Notes under the pieces: model-generated
Told to the model about the DNA's origin: nothing
Seen by the model: only the letters and a program-made list of their open reading frames with translations
Databases searched by the model: none
Position numbers and translations under genes: made by a program
Shown: positions 20,395-32,292 of the stretch, one piece after another
How positions within the stretch are numbered: position 1 is the first letter of the stretch
Layout: each line of letters starts with the position of its first letter
Source: Athripsodes cinereus
Lineage: Eukaryota > Arthropoda > Insecta > Trichoptera > Leptoceridae
Length of the DNA: 64,000 nt
Assembly: GCA_947579605.1 (NCBI GenBank)
Contig: OX388312.1
Span: forward strand, 4,030,001-4,094,000
Direction: 5' to 3'

Positions 20395-22049
20395 GTATGT
20401 ATATTTAATATTATAAATTTTTGTATATATTTTATTTCATGATGAATGTTTCTATATAATCTTTGCAATTTTATTTTGTATGTATGTAATGCTTCTATCG
20501 CTAAGATATTGTTTCATAATCTATGCATGATTGTAATATTATATTTAATTCAAATAATTGAAATACAGGCTTGGGGCTCTACGAAGATGGAATGAATGTA
20601 GATGACATGATAGATCTTATGGCAGCTGTAAGGAATTCCCAGGACTCTGCACTGAAAGAAGAGAGGCTCAGAGAGTCGAATAAAAAGGTATATTTGATCT
20701 TTGTTATGTCTCTTATTATGTTGAATTAATATGTTATATCTTTTTACTTATTTTGAAGAAGTTTTCATTATTTGATGGATGTAATCAATTCATTTTGAAG
20801 TTGAAAAATAGACATCTCAATGTTTTCTTATCACATCATTTTATATAACTATGAGTCTTTTTAATTTCATCACCAACTCTAATTCTGTGCCCATCTCAAA
20901 TTTAAAAGCGTGGTAATCACATGTGTAATTTTATAGTACAAGCTATGTACTACACGATAAAAGATAGGGCATCAACATTTTCAGTGTTCATAGCGTAGAC
21001 TTTTGTTTAAGGGTCAAATTTTGATAACAACAGGTCAACAACTAACTTGTAAAGAATGTTTTTTAATCTGTGGGAATGATTACATTTAAAACAGATTTAA
21101 AAAACTAACGAAAATGTTCACTTTGTTGAATCTTACGGCTGGTTCCATAAAATATAAGTTTTAATTTTTTACGGTAAACAAACTTATAGTAGCACCCATA
21201 TTATAAGCTTTATTCTGTATTCAATCAAACGTAATAATAAACATATAAAAGCTGAGACAACATATCACCAATATGGCTACAATTAAATGGCAACAGCCTC
21301 ACTATTTTTATTAACTCATAGTATTTTGATAGATTTTTTTTCTGCAAGATTTTAAAAAAGATTTTTATTTTATTTATGGAACCAGCAGTTAGGGATCATA
21401 ATAAAAAGTAAATGAATGAAGTGGTTAGTAAATTAAGATATATTTTCAGGCAGAGGCATCTAGCAGTGCAGGGCCCACCGTAAGGGATGTGAAACGTGGA
21501 ATGGAGAGGAGATACAAGAACGTACCAGAACGTAGAATGCCTTGGAACTTGTTCCCATTCCCTGAACAATTATCGTTAGAACAAAAATCACGAATATTAG
21601 CAGCATACAAAGAACAGTTAACTTTATGTCAATACCGTAAAGCGAGATCGTCTTCCGTATTTGTAGAATGGAATTGTGTTTTTAAAATACCTTTCAAAGG
21701 ATCTTCTGAATACAAATCTTCATCTTTACATCATACGAGGAGTGGAAGAACTCTCAAATCTGCTCCACATTATGTCGACGATGATTCAGATACGGAATCT
21801 GCTAGCGTCTCAAAAAAACCGAGAAAGAAAATGCGAAAGTTGACGATCGATGATATTATTAGTGATTCTAGTCTGCAATTAAGAGATGTAGCAAATACAG
21901 ATGTAGGTGCAGAAACTGTCAAAACTGTTGAAGAGTCTATCAAATCTGTCGTCGATGAATTTTCCAGTAGCACATCTGTAAAAAATATTAGGATAGAAAA
22001 TGACGGAATGAAAATAACGGCAGATTATGTTGATTACATAAAGAAGTGA
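20346..22049 (+). CDS. Unrecognised three-exon gene, 255-residue protein with basic NLS-like patch
   Basis: I do not recognise this gene. Three exons (20346-20394, 20569-20687, 21450-22049) join in phase to 768 nt including the TGA stop. The start MSLECSEYDKLKEELVGLGL is the first ATG after a likely acceptor. Residues about 1-55 look helical and acidic (DGMNVDDMIDLMAAV, then ERLRESNKK). A basic block RGMERRYKNVPERRMPWN (about 70-90) precedes a tryptophan/proline-rich stretch and a helical segment SLEQKSRILAAYKEQL. An acidic-serine run DDDSDTESASVS is followed by KKPRKKMRK, a plausible nuclear localisation signal. The C-terminus is acidic and serine-rich and ends DYVDYIKK. No signal peptide or membrane segment is visible. 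The layout suggests a nuclear, possibly chromatin- or DNA-associated protein, but that is inference. Confidence 0.8.
20569..20687 (+). CDS. Unrecognised gene, exon 2
   Basis: 119 nt. Two bases complete a Gly codon, then 39 codons, LGLYEDGMNVDDMIDLMAAV through RLRESNKK. Acceptor AAATACAG, donor AAAAG|GTATAT. Confidence 0.78.
21136..21388. mobile_element. MITE with TTA target duplication in intron 2 (Harbinger-like)
   Basis: Inverted termini CGGCTGGTTCCATAAA and TTTATGGAACCAGCAG bound 253 bp and are flanked by TTA on both sides (21133-21135, 21389-21391). A 3-bp TTA duplication suits PIF/Harbinger. No coding capacity. It ends 61 bp upstream of exon 3, so it covers much of the 3' part of the intron. 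Confidence 0.6.
21450..22049 (+). CDS. Unrecognised gene, exon 3
   Basis: 600 nt including the stop, 199 codons, in phase 0 after acceptor ATATTTTCAG. It begins AEASSSAGPTVRDVKRGMER and holds the NLS-like patch and the acidic C-terminus. Confidence 0.85.
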   Translation, partial: AEASSSAGPTVRDVKRGMERRYKNVPERRMPWNLFPFPEQLSLEQKSRILAAYKEQLTLCQYRKARSSSVFVEWNCVFKIPFKGSSEYKSSSLHHTRSGRTLKSAPHYVDDDSDTESASVSKKPRKKMRKLTIDDIISDSSLQLRDVANTDVGAETVKTVEESIKSVVDEFSSSTSVKNIRIENDGMKITADYVDYIKK

Positions 22050-22754
22050 TTATTTTAATTAAATTCAATTTTTTTTCTGTATCGATTTGGATCTTTTAAG
22101 TATATTTTTGAATGTGAATCATATTCTGAATGTTTATCTTTATGATGGCACAGAGAGGGTGTTGTATATTCTTGTTTATAGGTTAATATTTTTATTATAC
22201 CTTTGTTATCTTGTGATGTTGCAGCTTTATAGTTTTGCCCATTATGACATATCATTAACTGATTCTAATGTTCTGATGTATTGCATATAGAAAACAATCA
22301 TATTAATATCTTGACTGGTACTGCAAAGGTTTACTATACTACTACTATATTCTCATGCCGTATCGCATGTGGGGTAGGCAGAGAGAACAGAACGCCATAT
22401 CAATCTATCCCTATACGCTTCTTTCGCTTCTTCTACATTCGTGCAATTTCTCATACGTGCAATTTCTCATACGTGCATGCCAAATTCTCTTACTCAACAC
22501 GCGGCCATCCTTGAGAATTTGATCCACGTGGTCAAGTAATGTAGTTCAAGGATGTCTGCGCTTTCTTATACCCCTTCATTCAGTTAAATATATATTCTTC
22601 ATCATCCATTCTAGAAAGGTTTAATATTCCTTAAATAAATAAACGGCAATTGTTTCTCACTAAACATTAAACATTTTCATGCATAATAAATATGTTTGAG
22701 GTCATGTTCTACTGGACGTACATCTTTATTCTGTCTCACAATTTTTTATCTATA
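22050..22754 (+). other. 3' flank and probable 3' UTR of the 20.3-kb gene
   Basis: No further coding signal. Overlapping AATAAA hexamers lie at 22634-22643 and are the best polyadenylation candidates. A short family-C-like scrap (gcatgtggggtaggcagag) lies near 22367-22385, followed by a direct repeat of cgtgcaatttctcatacgtgc at about 22440-22475. Confidence 0.4.
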
Positions 22755-23955
22755 TATAATGAGTTACAATCCATTGGATTGGTCTGCAACGAGTTTTGAT
22801 TTATTTCTCCACTCCTCCCTATTCTCAGCCAGTCTCTTCAACTCCATATATGAGCCACAGCTCATGTCCCTCTTCAGTTGGTCCATATAGGCGTCTCTCG
22901 GTCGACCTCTGCCATTTGTGCCTTCGGTCCTGCCCTCTGCGATTGCGATGAGCAGTCCTGGGTGCCTGATGTTGTGGCCAATCCAATTAGCTCGTTGTTG
23001 GCAGATTCTTTTGAGGAGTTGCCTTTTTTCGCCAACCCTGGTTAACACTTCTTCGTTTTCGACGTGTTCCGACCAATGAATCTTCAGCATGCGTCTATAG
23101 CACCACATTTCAAATGCCGCGTCCGCTTTCCCTCTTACTGATGGTCCACGTCTCGCACCCATATAGCAGAATGCTCCACACAAAGGCTTTAGTGAGATTC
23201 TTCCTCACGTTTAGATCAATATTAGGGGATTCTAATATTTTGGATTTTTTGTTAAAGGCAATTCGTGCCTGGTTTATTCTGCTCACAATTTCTGATTTGG
23301 AGCGTCCGTCCTGGTTTATTCTGCTGCCCAAGTACACGAATTCTCTTACTTGTTTGATGCTCACTCCATTTATGGCAATGTTCGCAGTCGCTTCCTCCCT
23401 TCCAATGACCATACATTTTGTTTTATCTTTATTTATTTTCATGTTGTACTTTGACAACAGTATACTTTCCATTTTTCCTAAGGCTTCGTTCAGCTCCATC
23501 TCGGAGTCTGCGAGCAGTGCTATGTCGTCAGCATATCTAATCATGTCAACCTTTTTCCCATTTATTTTTACTCCTGTCCAATTCTTCATTTCTTCTCTGA
23601 GTTCATCAATAGCTTGCTGTATATAGCAGTTAAAGAGTGCTGGCGACATTGAGCATCCCTGTCTTACACCTTGTTCTACTCTCGCTTCTGCGCAGCTCTC
23701 TCCGCTTTTAATTACAGCCATTTCATTCTTGTATAGGCTCCAGATTGCTCTTCTGTCCTTATAGCTCATTCCTATCTGGTTTAGAGTCTTAAAAAGTTGT
23801 TCCCATTCTACTTTATCGAATGCTTTTTCTAGGTCGATGAATGCTACATACGTGTTTCTATTCACTGTTATTCTCTTTTCAAGAACAAGTCTTAGACTCA
23901 GAATTGCAACTCTTGTACCTGTCTCTTTGCGGAATCCAAATTGTTTTTTAAACAT
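22755..23955 (-). mobile_element. RTE-like LINE, copy 1, 5'-truncated and frameshifted
   Basis: The minus strand encodes a non-LTR reverse transcriptase: FIDLEKAFDKVEWEQLF, EQGVRQGCSMSPALFNCYI, the catalytic MIRYADDIALLAD, then VYLGSRINQDGRSKSEI, LYGCETWTISK and a C-terminal AAFEMWCYRRMLKI...GRGRP block. Two open frames are involved (23110-23967 and 22764-23183). They are split because five bases present in copy 2 (within gccgccaaccgtcc) are missing here near 23117. The 5' endonuclease part is absent. The 3' end finishes shortly after the stop (TAA at 22766-22764) with a short TA-rich tail, as in RTE-type elements. The clade assignment is by motif recognition and only moderately sure. Confidence 0.85.
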
Positions 23956-24172
23956 TAATTTAAACACAATTTTTTAAACATTACAAATAATATGAATGGG
24001 CAAACTCGGGTGTGTATATATTTTTTTTTGGATGATTTCTGTGATTGTCAATATTTATTAATTGTTTGCATGACATTTAAGCACAAAATATCTTTTGTTA
24101 GATAAAAATTTAGTAATATATTGCCTTTTTTGCAATTTTGTGATTTCTTCTTTACATTATATTTGAGTTTGC
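23956..24172. other. Spacer between LINE copy 1 and SINE B2
   Basis: AT-rich, nothing identifiable. Confidence 0.4.
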
Positions 24173-24424
24173 AATATAACATAACATAACACATATAGAC
24201 AATTCACACAGACCGAGCTAGTCCCAAACTCAGATATGAATCTTGTATTATGGGTACTAACACGGCGATACACATATACAATGCACTAAACACATATACA
24301 TGTAACACCCAGACCCAGGACAATCTGAAAAAGGTCATTCTTCATTTTGCCCTGGCCGGGAATCGAACCCGGGACCTCGTGACTCAAAGGCAAGTGCGTT
24401 AGCCTCCGCGCCACACCGGTCGTC
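24173..24424 (-). mobile_element. SINE family B, copy B2 (full length)
   Basis: The reverse complement has a tRNA-like head with gcgcggaggctaacgcact and B box gggttcgattcccggccag. The body includes cctgggtctgggtgttacat, and the 3' end is a short (TGTTA)n run, seen here as aacataacataacac. Nearly identical to B4 at 63.05 kb. Confidence 0.88.
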
Positions 24425-24570
24425 TAATAGTGGGAAGAATAATAAAATTAATAAATATAACTTTGTTCCTAATGCATGAACTATAACATATTTAAGTCTT
24501 TGAGAATGGTACAATGCTCATACAAAAAGAATTATTTACCGTTTTACTGTTTTCATTATATCTTCAGGCC

Positions 24571-24735
24571 CCCTAGTCAAAACACATTTTAGCGTTATGA
24601 AGTCGTTCGACTACAAACGAATTTACGACAATCTACCTACATGTACCATATAATTATGCGTTATTGTTGCAATTATAGTCGTAATTATGTTTGTAGTCGA
24701 ACGACAAGTGACGCTAAAATGTGTTTTGACTAGGG
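24571..24735. mobile_element. MITE family D, copy D1
   Basis: 165 bp with long inverted termini CCCTAGTCAAAACACATTTT and its complement at the right. The subterminal regions (gtcgttcgactacaaacga / tttgtagtcgaacgac) are also inverted. The core cgacaatctacctac...ataattatgcgttattgttg recurs at 42.4 kb. No clear target duplication found. Confidence 0.75.
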
Positions 24736-24864
24736 CTGCTGGTGTTTTCTTGAAGATATTTTTATATTTGGTGATTTTTTTTTAAAGATTCCTTTAATGT
24801 AGCATGAATATTGAGATAAAAAGGGAAGAATTATCATTTTTCTCAAGCAGTGATGTTTATACAT

Positions 24865-25098
24865 ACATACATACATAGCTATTCTCAAACTGATATAAGA
24901 ATTGTATTATGAGTACTAATAAGATGATACACCTATATATATAATACAATCTACTAAACGCATATACATGTAATACTCAGACCCAAGGCAATTTGAAAAA
25001 GGACATTTTTCATTTTGTTGTGGCTAGGAATTTAATCCGGAACCTCGTGACTCAAACGCAATAGCGTTACTTCTATGTCACTCAGGTTGCCAATGTAA
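24865..25098 (-). mobile_element. SINE family B, copy B3 (old, diverged)
   Basis: Reads in the same order as B2 but with many substitutions: catatacatgtaatactcag, gacccaaggcaatttgaaaa, cggaacctcgtgactcaaac. The head is degraded. It lies about 440 bp from B2. Confidence 0.6.
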
Positions 25099-26109
25099 TA
25101 TTGTCAATTTATACATTTATTTGAAGTAAGAAAAAAACATGGTTTTATTCTTGATCTCATTTCACATCAGTTTTAATATTGTTTAGGTCTTTTTTGATAT
25201 TTTTTTCTATTTAAAATGACTACAAATATGGGTATGAATTTTGTAAATGTTTGTAAAGTCTAATAATGATGTATTTCGGAAAATACATTGATGAGAATAT
25301 TGATTCAATAATTATGTCGAAAGAGTATTTAAGTATTTCCTGTGATTACAGTGTTTTCAAATATCTGTATACAAATATATTACAACATGTATAAGTATTA
25401 TTCCTTATGATGCGAATGTCCAATTTTTGAATATTCAAAGAAGAACGTCTTGAAATATCTGAAAATTCACTAATATGTATAAGAATATTTGCAACATCAC
25501 TAGCTAGTATTCACACACTAAATATTATTTAAATAAAGTTTGATTACATCCGTATTGATATCATTTGATTTTCAATTGATGTATGTTAAAGTAAAAATCT
25601 ATTGTAATGAATATATGCATATTATTATAAAGGTTTTATGCTGTTTATAAAATGTAAACAATAATAAATTAATGTTGAAGATTAGAGGCTGGATTCCTCC
25701 TTGAGTTCTCAATGTGATTGTTAAGGGTGAAATAAAAAGTAGAAAGAAGTAATATTGTAAAGACAATGTTGTTACTATGGATTTGAATATTTTAATGATG
25801 TTATAGACTTGTAGAGAAAATCACATTAGTAATTTTATGATTATGTGTGAAAAATATAACATGTGAATTAGTTTTTATGTAATTTTAGATGTAATGATAA
25901 GTAATCATTTTGTTGCGAAACACGCTCCTGATATTTTTTGCTTTGTAATATAAAAATGTATACCTACTCAATTGATGTGTTGTACTTCTCCTCAAAAAGT
26001 AAAAGAAATAATGCTGTTAAGATTCCAGATATTTCATTTTTTGCCCGAGTCTTTGTAATTTCAATCTAAAATTATTGACAAATGTTTAGAATATTTACAA
26101 TTTTTTTTA
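25099..26109. other. Intergenic, no gene seen
   Basis: AT-rich with no coding signal and no repeat that I could match elsewhere in the window. Confidence 0.4.
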
Positions 26110-26320
26110 TTGTTCAACCGGATTTGGATGCAGATGGCAAAACCAATCAGAAACCTTGATTGGAGAACCATGTTTACACGATGTAACATTGTGCAAAATG
26201 TAATTGTATGCACATTGTGCAAAATGTAATTGTAAGATTGTGCAAAATGTAATTGTATGCACAATGTTACATTATGTGAACATGGTTTTTCAATTGAGAT
26301 ATCCGATTGGTTTTAAAATT
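26110..26320. mobile_element. MITE family E, copy E3 (short palindromic form)
   Basis: The left arm (caaaaccaatcagaaacctt, gattggagaaccatgtttac) is the approximate complement of the right arm (gtgaacatggtttttcaatt, gatatccgattggttttaaa). The centre holds three or four repeats of tgtgcaaaatgtaattgta. The arms match the termini of the longer family E elements at 44.3 and 51.2 kb. Confidence 0.65.
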
Positions 26321-28340
26321 AGTGAATCTCTTGCAATAACTTGTCACTCTTTATCAAATGTATGTATCATGTTTTTATTAAGTAAATCGTTATAAGATGT
26401 TAGTAATCAAATAGGTTTGAATTTTGCTGCTTAACAGGTTCCTGATATAATTCTTCAAAAGTAAACTAATATGGAAAAGGGTTGACTCAACGCAATATTT
26501 TTATTTAAACAGAACAGGATAAAATATGTTTTTATAATATATTCATAGAACTGAAAAATTAGCCATATTTTTATTTACTGACTTGTGTCCAGTCATACAT
26601 TTTGATTTCTCTGCAATACTGAATCAGTCGCAAAGCAGCTGAAGAGGTGTCATAAATATCTCATATTGCAATCGGGCATCTAGGGCACAAATAATCATAT
26701 TATATTGAAGTTTAATTTTTTTATTATATTTTGAGGGCAGTTTTTTTACCCATCACAGTAATTAAGATAAACATAAAACTTCCTATAAATAGGCTGTACA
26801 ATCTATTATAGATTGTAGTTTTATTTTCCCTTTTTAATAACAGCATGACAAGGTTTTTTTTGTAAATTGGAAATTATTACATGCTGAATTTTGTGCCTAA
26901 CACCAGCTAAACATCTCAATATCCTTGTGACGTGCGTAGCAAATTTATGTTAGGATTTTTTAATACAATCTCTATGTTTTTTATTTCATGGAGACTTCTT
27001 CGTTGAACCATATTTTTTCTCTGGTGCCAGGTACAACTTCAATAATATGAAATGTCTTTAGAGCAATAAAAGTCATACAATTTTTGATCAGCTGATATCA
27101 TGTTTTGAAAATATGCAATGATATTAAATAAAAATGTTAGCCTAATAGTAGAGTTGGAAGACATATTCTACAAGTGGGCAGACAGTGGGCAAATGTGTAT
27201 AAGAAACTTTTGGCATAGAATTTTTTTTCAAACTTTTGCCAAGCCCTATAAAATATGGCCTCAATCTGATAGTGAATCAATTAAAAACGTTAGTCATGTT
27301 ATTTTTAATTATTCTCTGTACTATGAATTTCGGAAATTGAAAGGTTCTTTAGGTATTTCAATATTGTATACATGTTTATTATGTTTTTCATTACTACCTC
27401 GATTATCAGCTGATTAAAAATTACATGTGTGTGTAGGAAGCGCTTTTAATTTTTATAAATAAAATGTTGATTATGTATTAAAAAAATGCATTTTTATTAC
27501 AATAATTTATATTGCAGAAATATTTCCCTAATACTCAACAAAAATCTGCTTTTTTAGCACCACTTATGTATGTGAAAATTGATAAAAATTGGCTGTTGGA
27601 ATGCGAACGTCTGTTGACGCCACACCTTACCAGCGTGATCTACTTGTGAAATTTTATGGTACCTATAAGAAATGAAGAAATATTCATGATGAGACAGGAT
27701 TGAAGACAGGGAATAAAATTTGTTATTGCTATTTTAGTGCTCTATTCCGCTGCTGTCACTGAAGTTTTTAGATTCCCGCCATTTTGGTTTGAACATTTGC
27801 TGAAAAGTGTTTAGTACTTGTGAATAGCTTCTGACATTTTCGAACAGATGTCTCAAATAAATTTACCAAAAGAAAATTTTGGAGGCAGGACCTTCAAACG
27901 GAATTTTTGTGACAATAAATCCCAAAATAATTGATCATCAAACACTGAAAAAAAAACAGAGTACTAGGAATGTAAATATTACGTCCCATCAGAACTCAGG
28001 ACCAAATATTAAACATTTATTTATATATTTTATTTTTCTTGGACATCATATCATTCATATAACAAAATCAACAAAGCAGATAAGAAAAATGTGATGATGT
28101 GCAGTGTCGAGATTATCACCATATACTATATATAGTGATTTCTTCCATCGAACCACGTCACATTAACACTAAACAGAAATAAAAATAATAATAACAAAAA
28201 CAATAAGAAAAAAAGCTACATAAATTAGAGAAAAAAAAACTACAATCCACCTATGTACATGGAAGAAAAACAATTGATTTTAGTTTTATTGTATAGTGAT
28301 TTAATTTAAAGTAAAACTAGAACCAATTGCCTTTTTTTCA
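26321..28340. other. Intergenic, no gene seen
   Basis: About 2 kb of AT-rich sequence. Short chance ORFs only, none bounded by convincing splice sites and none with recognisable motifs. Confidence 0.4.
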
Positions 28341-28349
28341 ATTTTATTA

Positions 28350-28509
28350 ATGTATCTGGGTTTCTGTTAAACCCAAATACATCCTTATACACCCTTCACA
28401 GTAAGCTAAAATCTTGTGTCGTAAAAGGAGAGTTTGCCGGCACTTGGGATCGAACTGCACACCTCTTGTGAATGAGGCGAGACTCTGCCACCAGGCTACC
28501 GACGAACTC
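28350..28509 (-). mobile_element. SINE family A, copy A3 (older)
   Basis: Matches the family from tgtatctgggtttctgttaa to gctaccgacgaactc, with more substitutions than the others (for example gcacttgggatcgaactgca). The poly(A) tail has decayed to a mixed T-rich stretch. Confidence 0.8.
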
Positions 28510-29090
28510 AAAATAATATTATAAACATGGAGTTTAACAAAATAAACGTCGACTCAATCAACATTTAATGACATATTAATATCATGTTCTGAAACAGAAA
28601 ATATCTGTTGCGTTGATATTAATTTTGGAACCTGAATTCTGAGAGCAATAGTAGTACGTTTCTCGTCTATTTTTATACGTCGATGTATTCACATAGAATA
28701 GTTAGGTACATACCCATATAAATATTGTATTCATCCATATTATTACAGAATGGAATTCCTTTCCAACTTGTAGGTACAAATACCAACATACATATGTCTA
28801 CTTTCTGTGTAGTGATATTCCCATACCTACAAACATTATCTAATGGTTTTGTGTCAATGGAATTAAATAGCGGTTTCTGTCTATTTATTGCCCTCTAGAG
28901 TAACTAATCTCTTTGTCTCCTCTATTCCAGGTTTGGAGAACAACTCGAACCAACTAAACCATATTATGTAGGTATATAATCACATGTATTCACTAAAATA
29001 TATCCAATGCCATATATGTGTACTTACATACAGTGGTTTTATATCAATACAACAATCACCTAGGCTAGAGAGATAGGTATACCTTTGGGG
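28510..29090. other. Intergenic, no gene seen
   Basis: AT-rich, nothing identifiable. Confidence 0.4.
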
Positions 29091-29658
29091 CAGTGACGTG
29101 CCTTCCATACATGCAAATATGCAACGCATGTCCTAAAATAAATAAAAAAATCTTCTTGTGATCTGATTGTGGTACAATTTTCTTTAAAAATGGCGGAGCT
29201 CTGTGTGTATCTAAAATAATGTAGGTATTACTTTGTACATGTAACCTTATAATTATTCAACTTTGTAATCAATTTTAATTCGAATTTTGATGTCCGATTG
29301 AACTGATATTTTGAACTCACATCGATGTTATATAACGGTTTAAATCAAACATGATTTAGTTTTTGAATATCAAGTAAAACACAAATTATTAATTATCTAT
29401 AAATTTGAGTTTTAAGATAATATGTTAAAATAGGACTATACTTTGCATATAAAATATTGATTGGATTATTAATTATACGATTAAGTTTTTGTGTTGATTT
29501 GTCGATAGAAATCTGAGGTAATTTTTGAGTATCTTGAAACAATACGTACCTATTTACATAATATATATCTACATAATGTGTACTATTGTATATCCGAATG
29601 ATTTATTAGTACATTTGTGCAAAGCATGACCGATACGAAAAGTCTAGTCCCGTCACTG
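29091..29658. mobile_element. Non-autonomous hAT element, 568 bp
   Basis: Termini CAGTGACGTGCC on the left and tagtcccgtcactg on the right are inverted (CAGTGACG). The flanking octamers ctttgggg (29083-29090) and ctttgcgg (29659-29666) match in seven of eight positions, as expected for a slightly decayed hAT duplication. No transposase coding remains. The last ~20 bp (aaaagtctagtc..gtcactg) recur at about 37056-37076. Confidence 0.7.
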
Positions 29659-30190
29659 CTTTGCGGTGAAGTATCGTACTTTGGATACAGTCATATCCTC
29701 GTTTTGAGTAAAATATTATTTTTTAAATTGTCCGACTTTAGTATTTCTTAGTGCTAGCAATAGCAATGTGTCGAACGTTTCGTAGTGTTAGCAATAGCAA
29801 TGTGTCGAACACGGCAAAATTCTGTTCTGGTACCGACACTTAAGAAAGACGAAATTGGAATAAATGCTGTGGAGATGCGTTCAATGAGAAGAATGGTTGG
29901 TAAAACGTTGCGAGATAAGAGTGAAGAATGAGGATATCACGAGAATTAAAGGATACGAGAGAAGTGGTGTGGATATGTTGAATTAGCTTTATTTCTCGGA
30001 TATTTCAGGAGTCCAAGTATAAATAGGAGTCCAAGGACTCCTATTTATCCGTTTAGGTGACAATTTATTAATATTTGAACTCTCTCTAGTCTAATACCAC
30101 CATGCCAGTGTTGGCATCTCCGATGTGCCAGTGTTGGCATCTCTAAGAAAATAAAATCATACAGGTAATAACAGGAACTTCCTTTCTCCT
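29659..30190. other. Intergenic with two small local duplications
   Basis: gttagcaatagcaatgtgtc, preceded by cgtagt, repeats the segment before it (about 29750-29812), and gccagtgttggcatctc occurs twice (about 30105-30141). No gene seen. Confidence 0.45.
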
Positions 30191-30270
30191 GCCCCACTTA
30201 TTTATTTATTTATTTATTTAAACATACACGGCAACAAGCCTTTTACATGTTAACAAAATACATATGTAGT
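30191..30270 (-). repeat. LINE-like 3' end with (TAAA)n tail
   Basis: On the minus strand acatgtaaaaggcttgttgc, cgtgtatg is followed by about six TAAA/AATA units. The same motif (catgtaaaaggcgaaagccg, tgaatgtgctt, then taaataaataaataaa) ends at about 50226 on the plus strand. A shared 3' end with a simple-repeat tail suggests a non-LTR element or LINE-mobilised SINE; the body is not identified. Confidence 0.45.
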
Positions 30271-30844
30271 AGACACAACAATGACATAACAATATATTAA
30301 ATAATTTATAGTGTCGAAGATCAAACAGTAATCAGGGAATACTATAATAACAATTGAAATAATAAACAAAAGAAATAAAATAAAAAAAATATCATTATAA
30401 AATCAATAGATACATTATAAATTTTAAAATTATTCACTAAATCAAAATGAAAGAAGTCAATAACCACATAACAATAATAATTTTATAATATGATAATAAT
30501 AATAATAATAATAGATAAAAACAATAATAATAATTAAAGGAATTCAAATTTGAATTACAAATTAAAATGGATGAAGGCCACCACCATCTATCTCCATATT
30601 GTCCAATCCTGAATTGCCTCTCTCCAATTTAATCAATATATCTAACCAGGTTATTCCTCCATCTTAATGACTACCTTCCTACACTTTGGCTTAGACTTTT
30701 ATTCTCTATTTCAACAAACATTATTTTGAGCCCCTGATTTAATTTGACCGTTTCCCCTATTTTGTTTTTCGATGGGCTCCTATTTGGTCCCATATCGCAT
30801 TCCAGAAATTATTTCCGAACATTAATTATATATTTATTTTTAAT

Positions 30845-30930
30845 ATCACGACATCTCGCATAAGTAGAGTAACCACTGGACTAACTGCATTTATTTAATT
30901 GACGAATTACTAAGTCGTCTTGTATCCACC
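30845..30930 (+). repeat. Family C repeat, short fragment
   Basis: tatcacgacatctcgcataa, gtagagtaaccactggacta and actgcatt resemble the left end of the family. Strongly diverged. Confidence 0.35.
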
Positions 30931-31269
30931 ACAATTCAACTCCCTGTGGAATTAGTGTAATATATATTCGGTACACGTACGCTATTGGAAAAAAAACTTG
31001 GCCCCGACAATTACCTAAAAGCTCAGATGTCAGAAAACACATTGGCCTTTGTTGCCTCCCTCATCATCCATATCTGATGATGATAATAACTATGCGTCGT
31101 CTCTTAACAACGGCCGGTGGGCTTATTCATACCTTCCAAACTCTTCGTGGGTAGCCAATACATAACTAATAAATAGATCTATGCAATAATCATTTTATAC
31201 AACACTATACAATGTAATCATTTTATAGGTACGTTTTACTGTAACAATAAAATAAACTATGCCATTTTT

Positions 31270-31505
31270 TAAGACGTGGAGCACCCAGCAAAGAAAAAAG
31301 CTACCCCTTTTTCTCGTAAGCTTTCGAGTGTTCTGTAAAATACAAGAATAAAAAAAAAAGATAACATCTTAAATTCCGGGATTAGGTAAGTATGCCACCC
31401 AACTTGAATATCTTGATTTTTTGTTGGCACAGAGAATGCAGCTTTCAAGTTTATTACATGCGGCTAGTCTGCTGGCTACCCCATTTGTGGGATATGCAAA
31501 ATATA
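31270..31505 (-). repeat. Family C repeat, near full-length copy
   Basis: In reverse orientation, gtggagcacccagcaaagaa, ctttcgagtgttctgtaaaa, ttgttggcacagagaatgca and ttacatgcggctagtctgct run in the family order and end in ctaccccatttgtgggatat. Confidence 0.65.
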
Positions 31506-32292
31506 AGATGATCTTACACAGACTAAAACAAAACTCGTGAATCCTGCTAATTTTGATACATACGAACGGAAATTTGGTTTGATTTGTTCTTCTTGGGTTT
31601 TTGGCAGATCATGTCCAAATATTTTCTCGTGAACCCTGTTTTATTGCGCTGAGAGGACAATCCCTAGGAATATTCAATGATTGTAATGAGTCCATTGTAT
31701 TCTCCAATAACATAAGACGCTGTGATGGAGTAGACTGTTTTCGCTGGTTTTAAGGTCTTATTTTCTTCAATACAGATTTTTTCTGAAAATATGAAAACTA
31801 TACGCATGTGTTAATTATATGCAGTTCATTCACAGACAGACCTACTTGTAGGAGACGTTGTAATGGGTTAATTAGAGTTAAATAGAAGGAAATAATTTAC
31901 AACATTATTATTATATTATGCACTAATTTCTATTTAAAATCCACTCCAGAAAATAAAGAATCCACTGTATTTCATAAGAATAGAGAGAACATTAAAGTAA
32001 GGTAGTACTGAGGGTGTGAGCGGTGGAGTGATCATGTTTTTTTAAACACATTATAAGAATTACTTTTTTCATCGCTTCCTTGTGATCTTAGATTAGTAGC
32101 TTATGTACATTTTCAGCCTTTTTTATTGATGAAACATTAATCAAATTGATTTTCGTTGTAAGCTTATTTGGGTCTCGAAGCTTATGTACGCTATGTACTC
32201 AGTGTGTAGCAAAATAACTTGCATATTCAGAGTTGAATGTGCTTTTATTTTAGCGATATGTAATAAAAAATATTTTTGCCTTATTTGATCAG

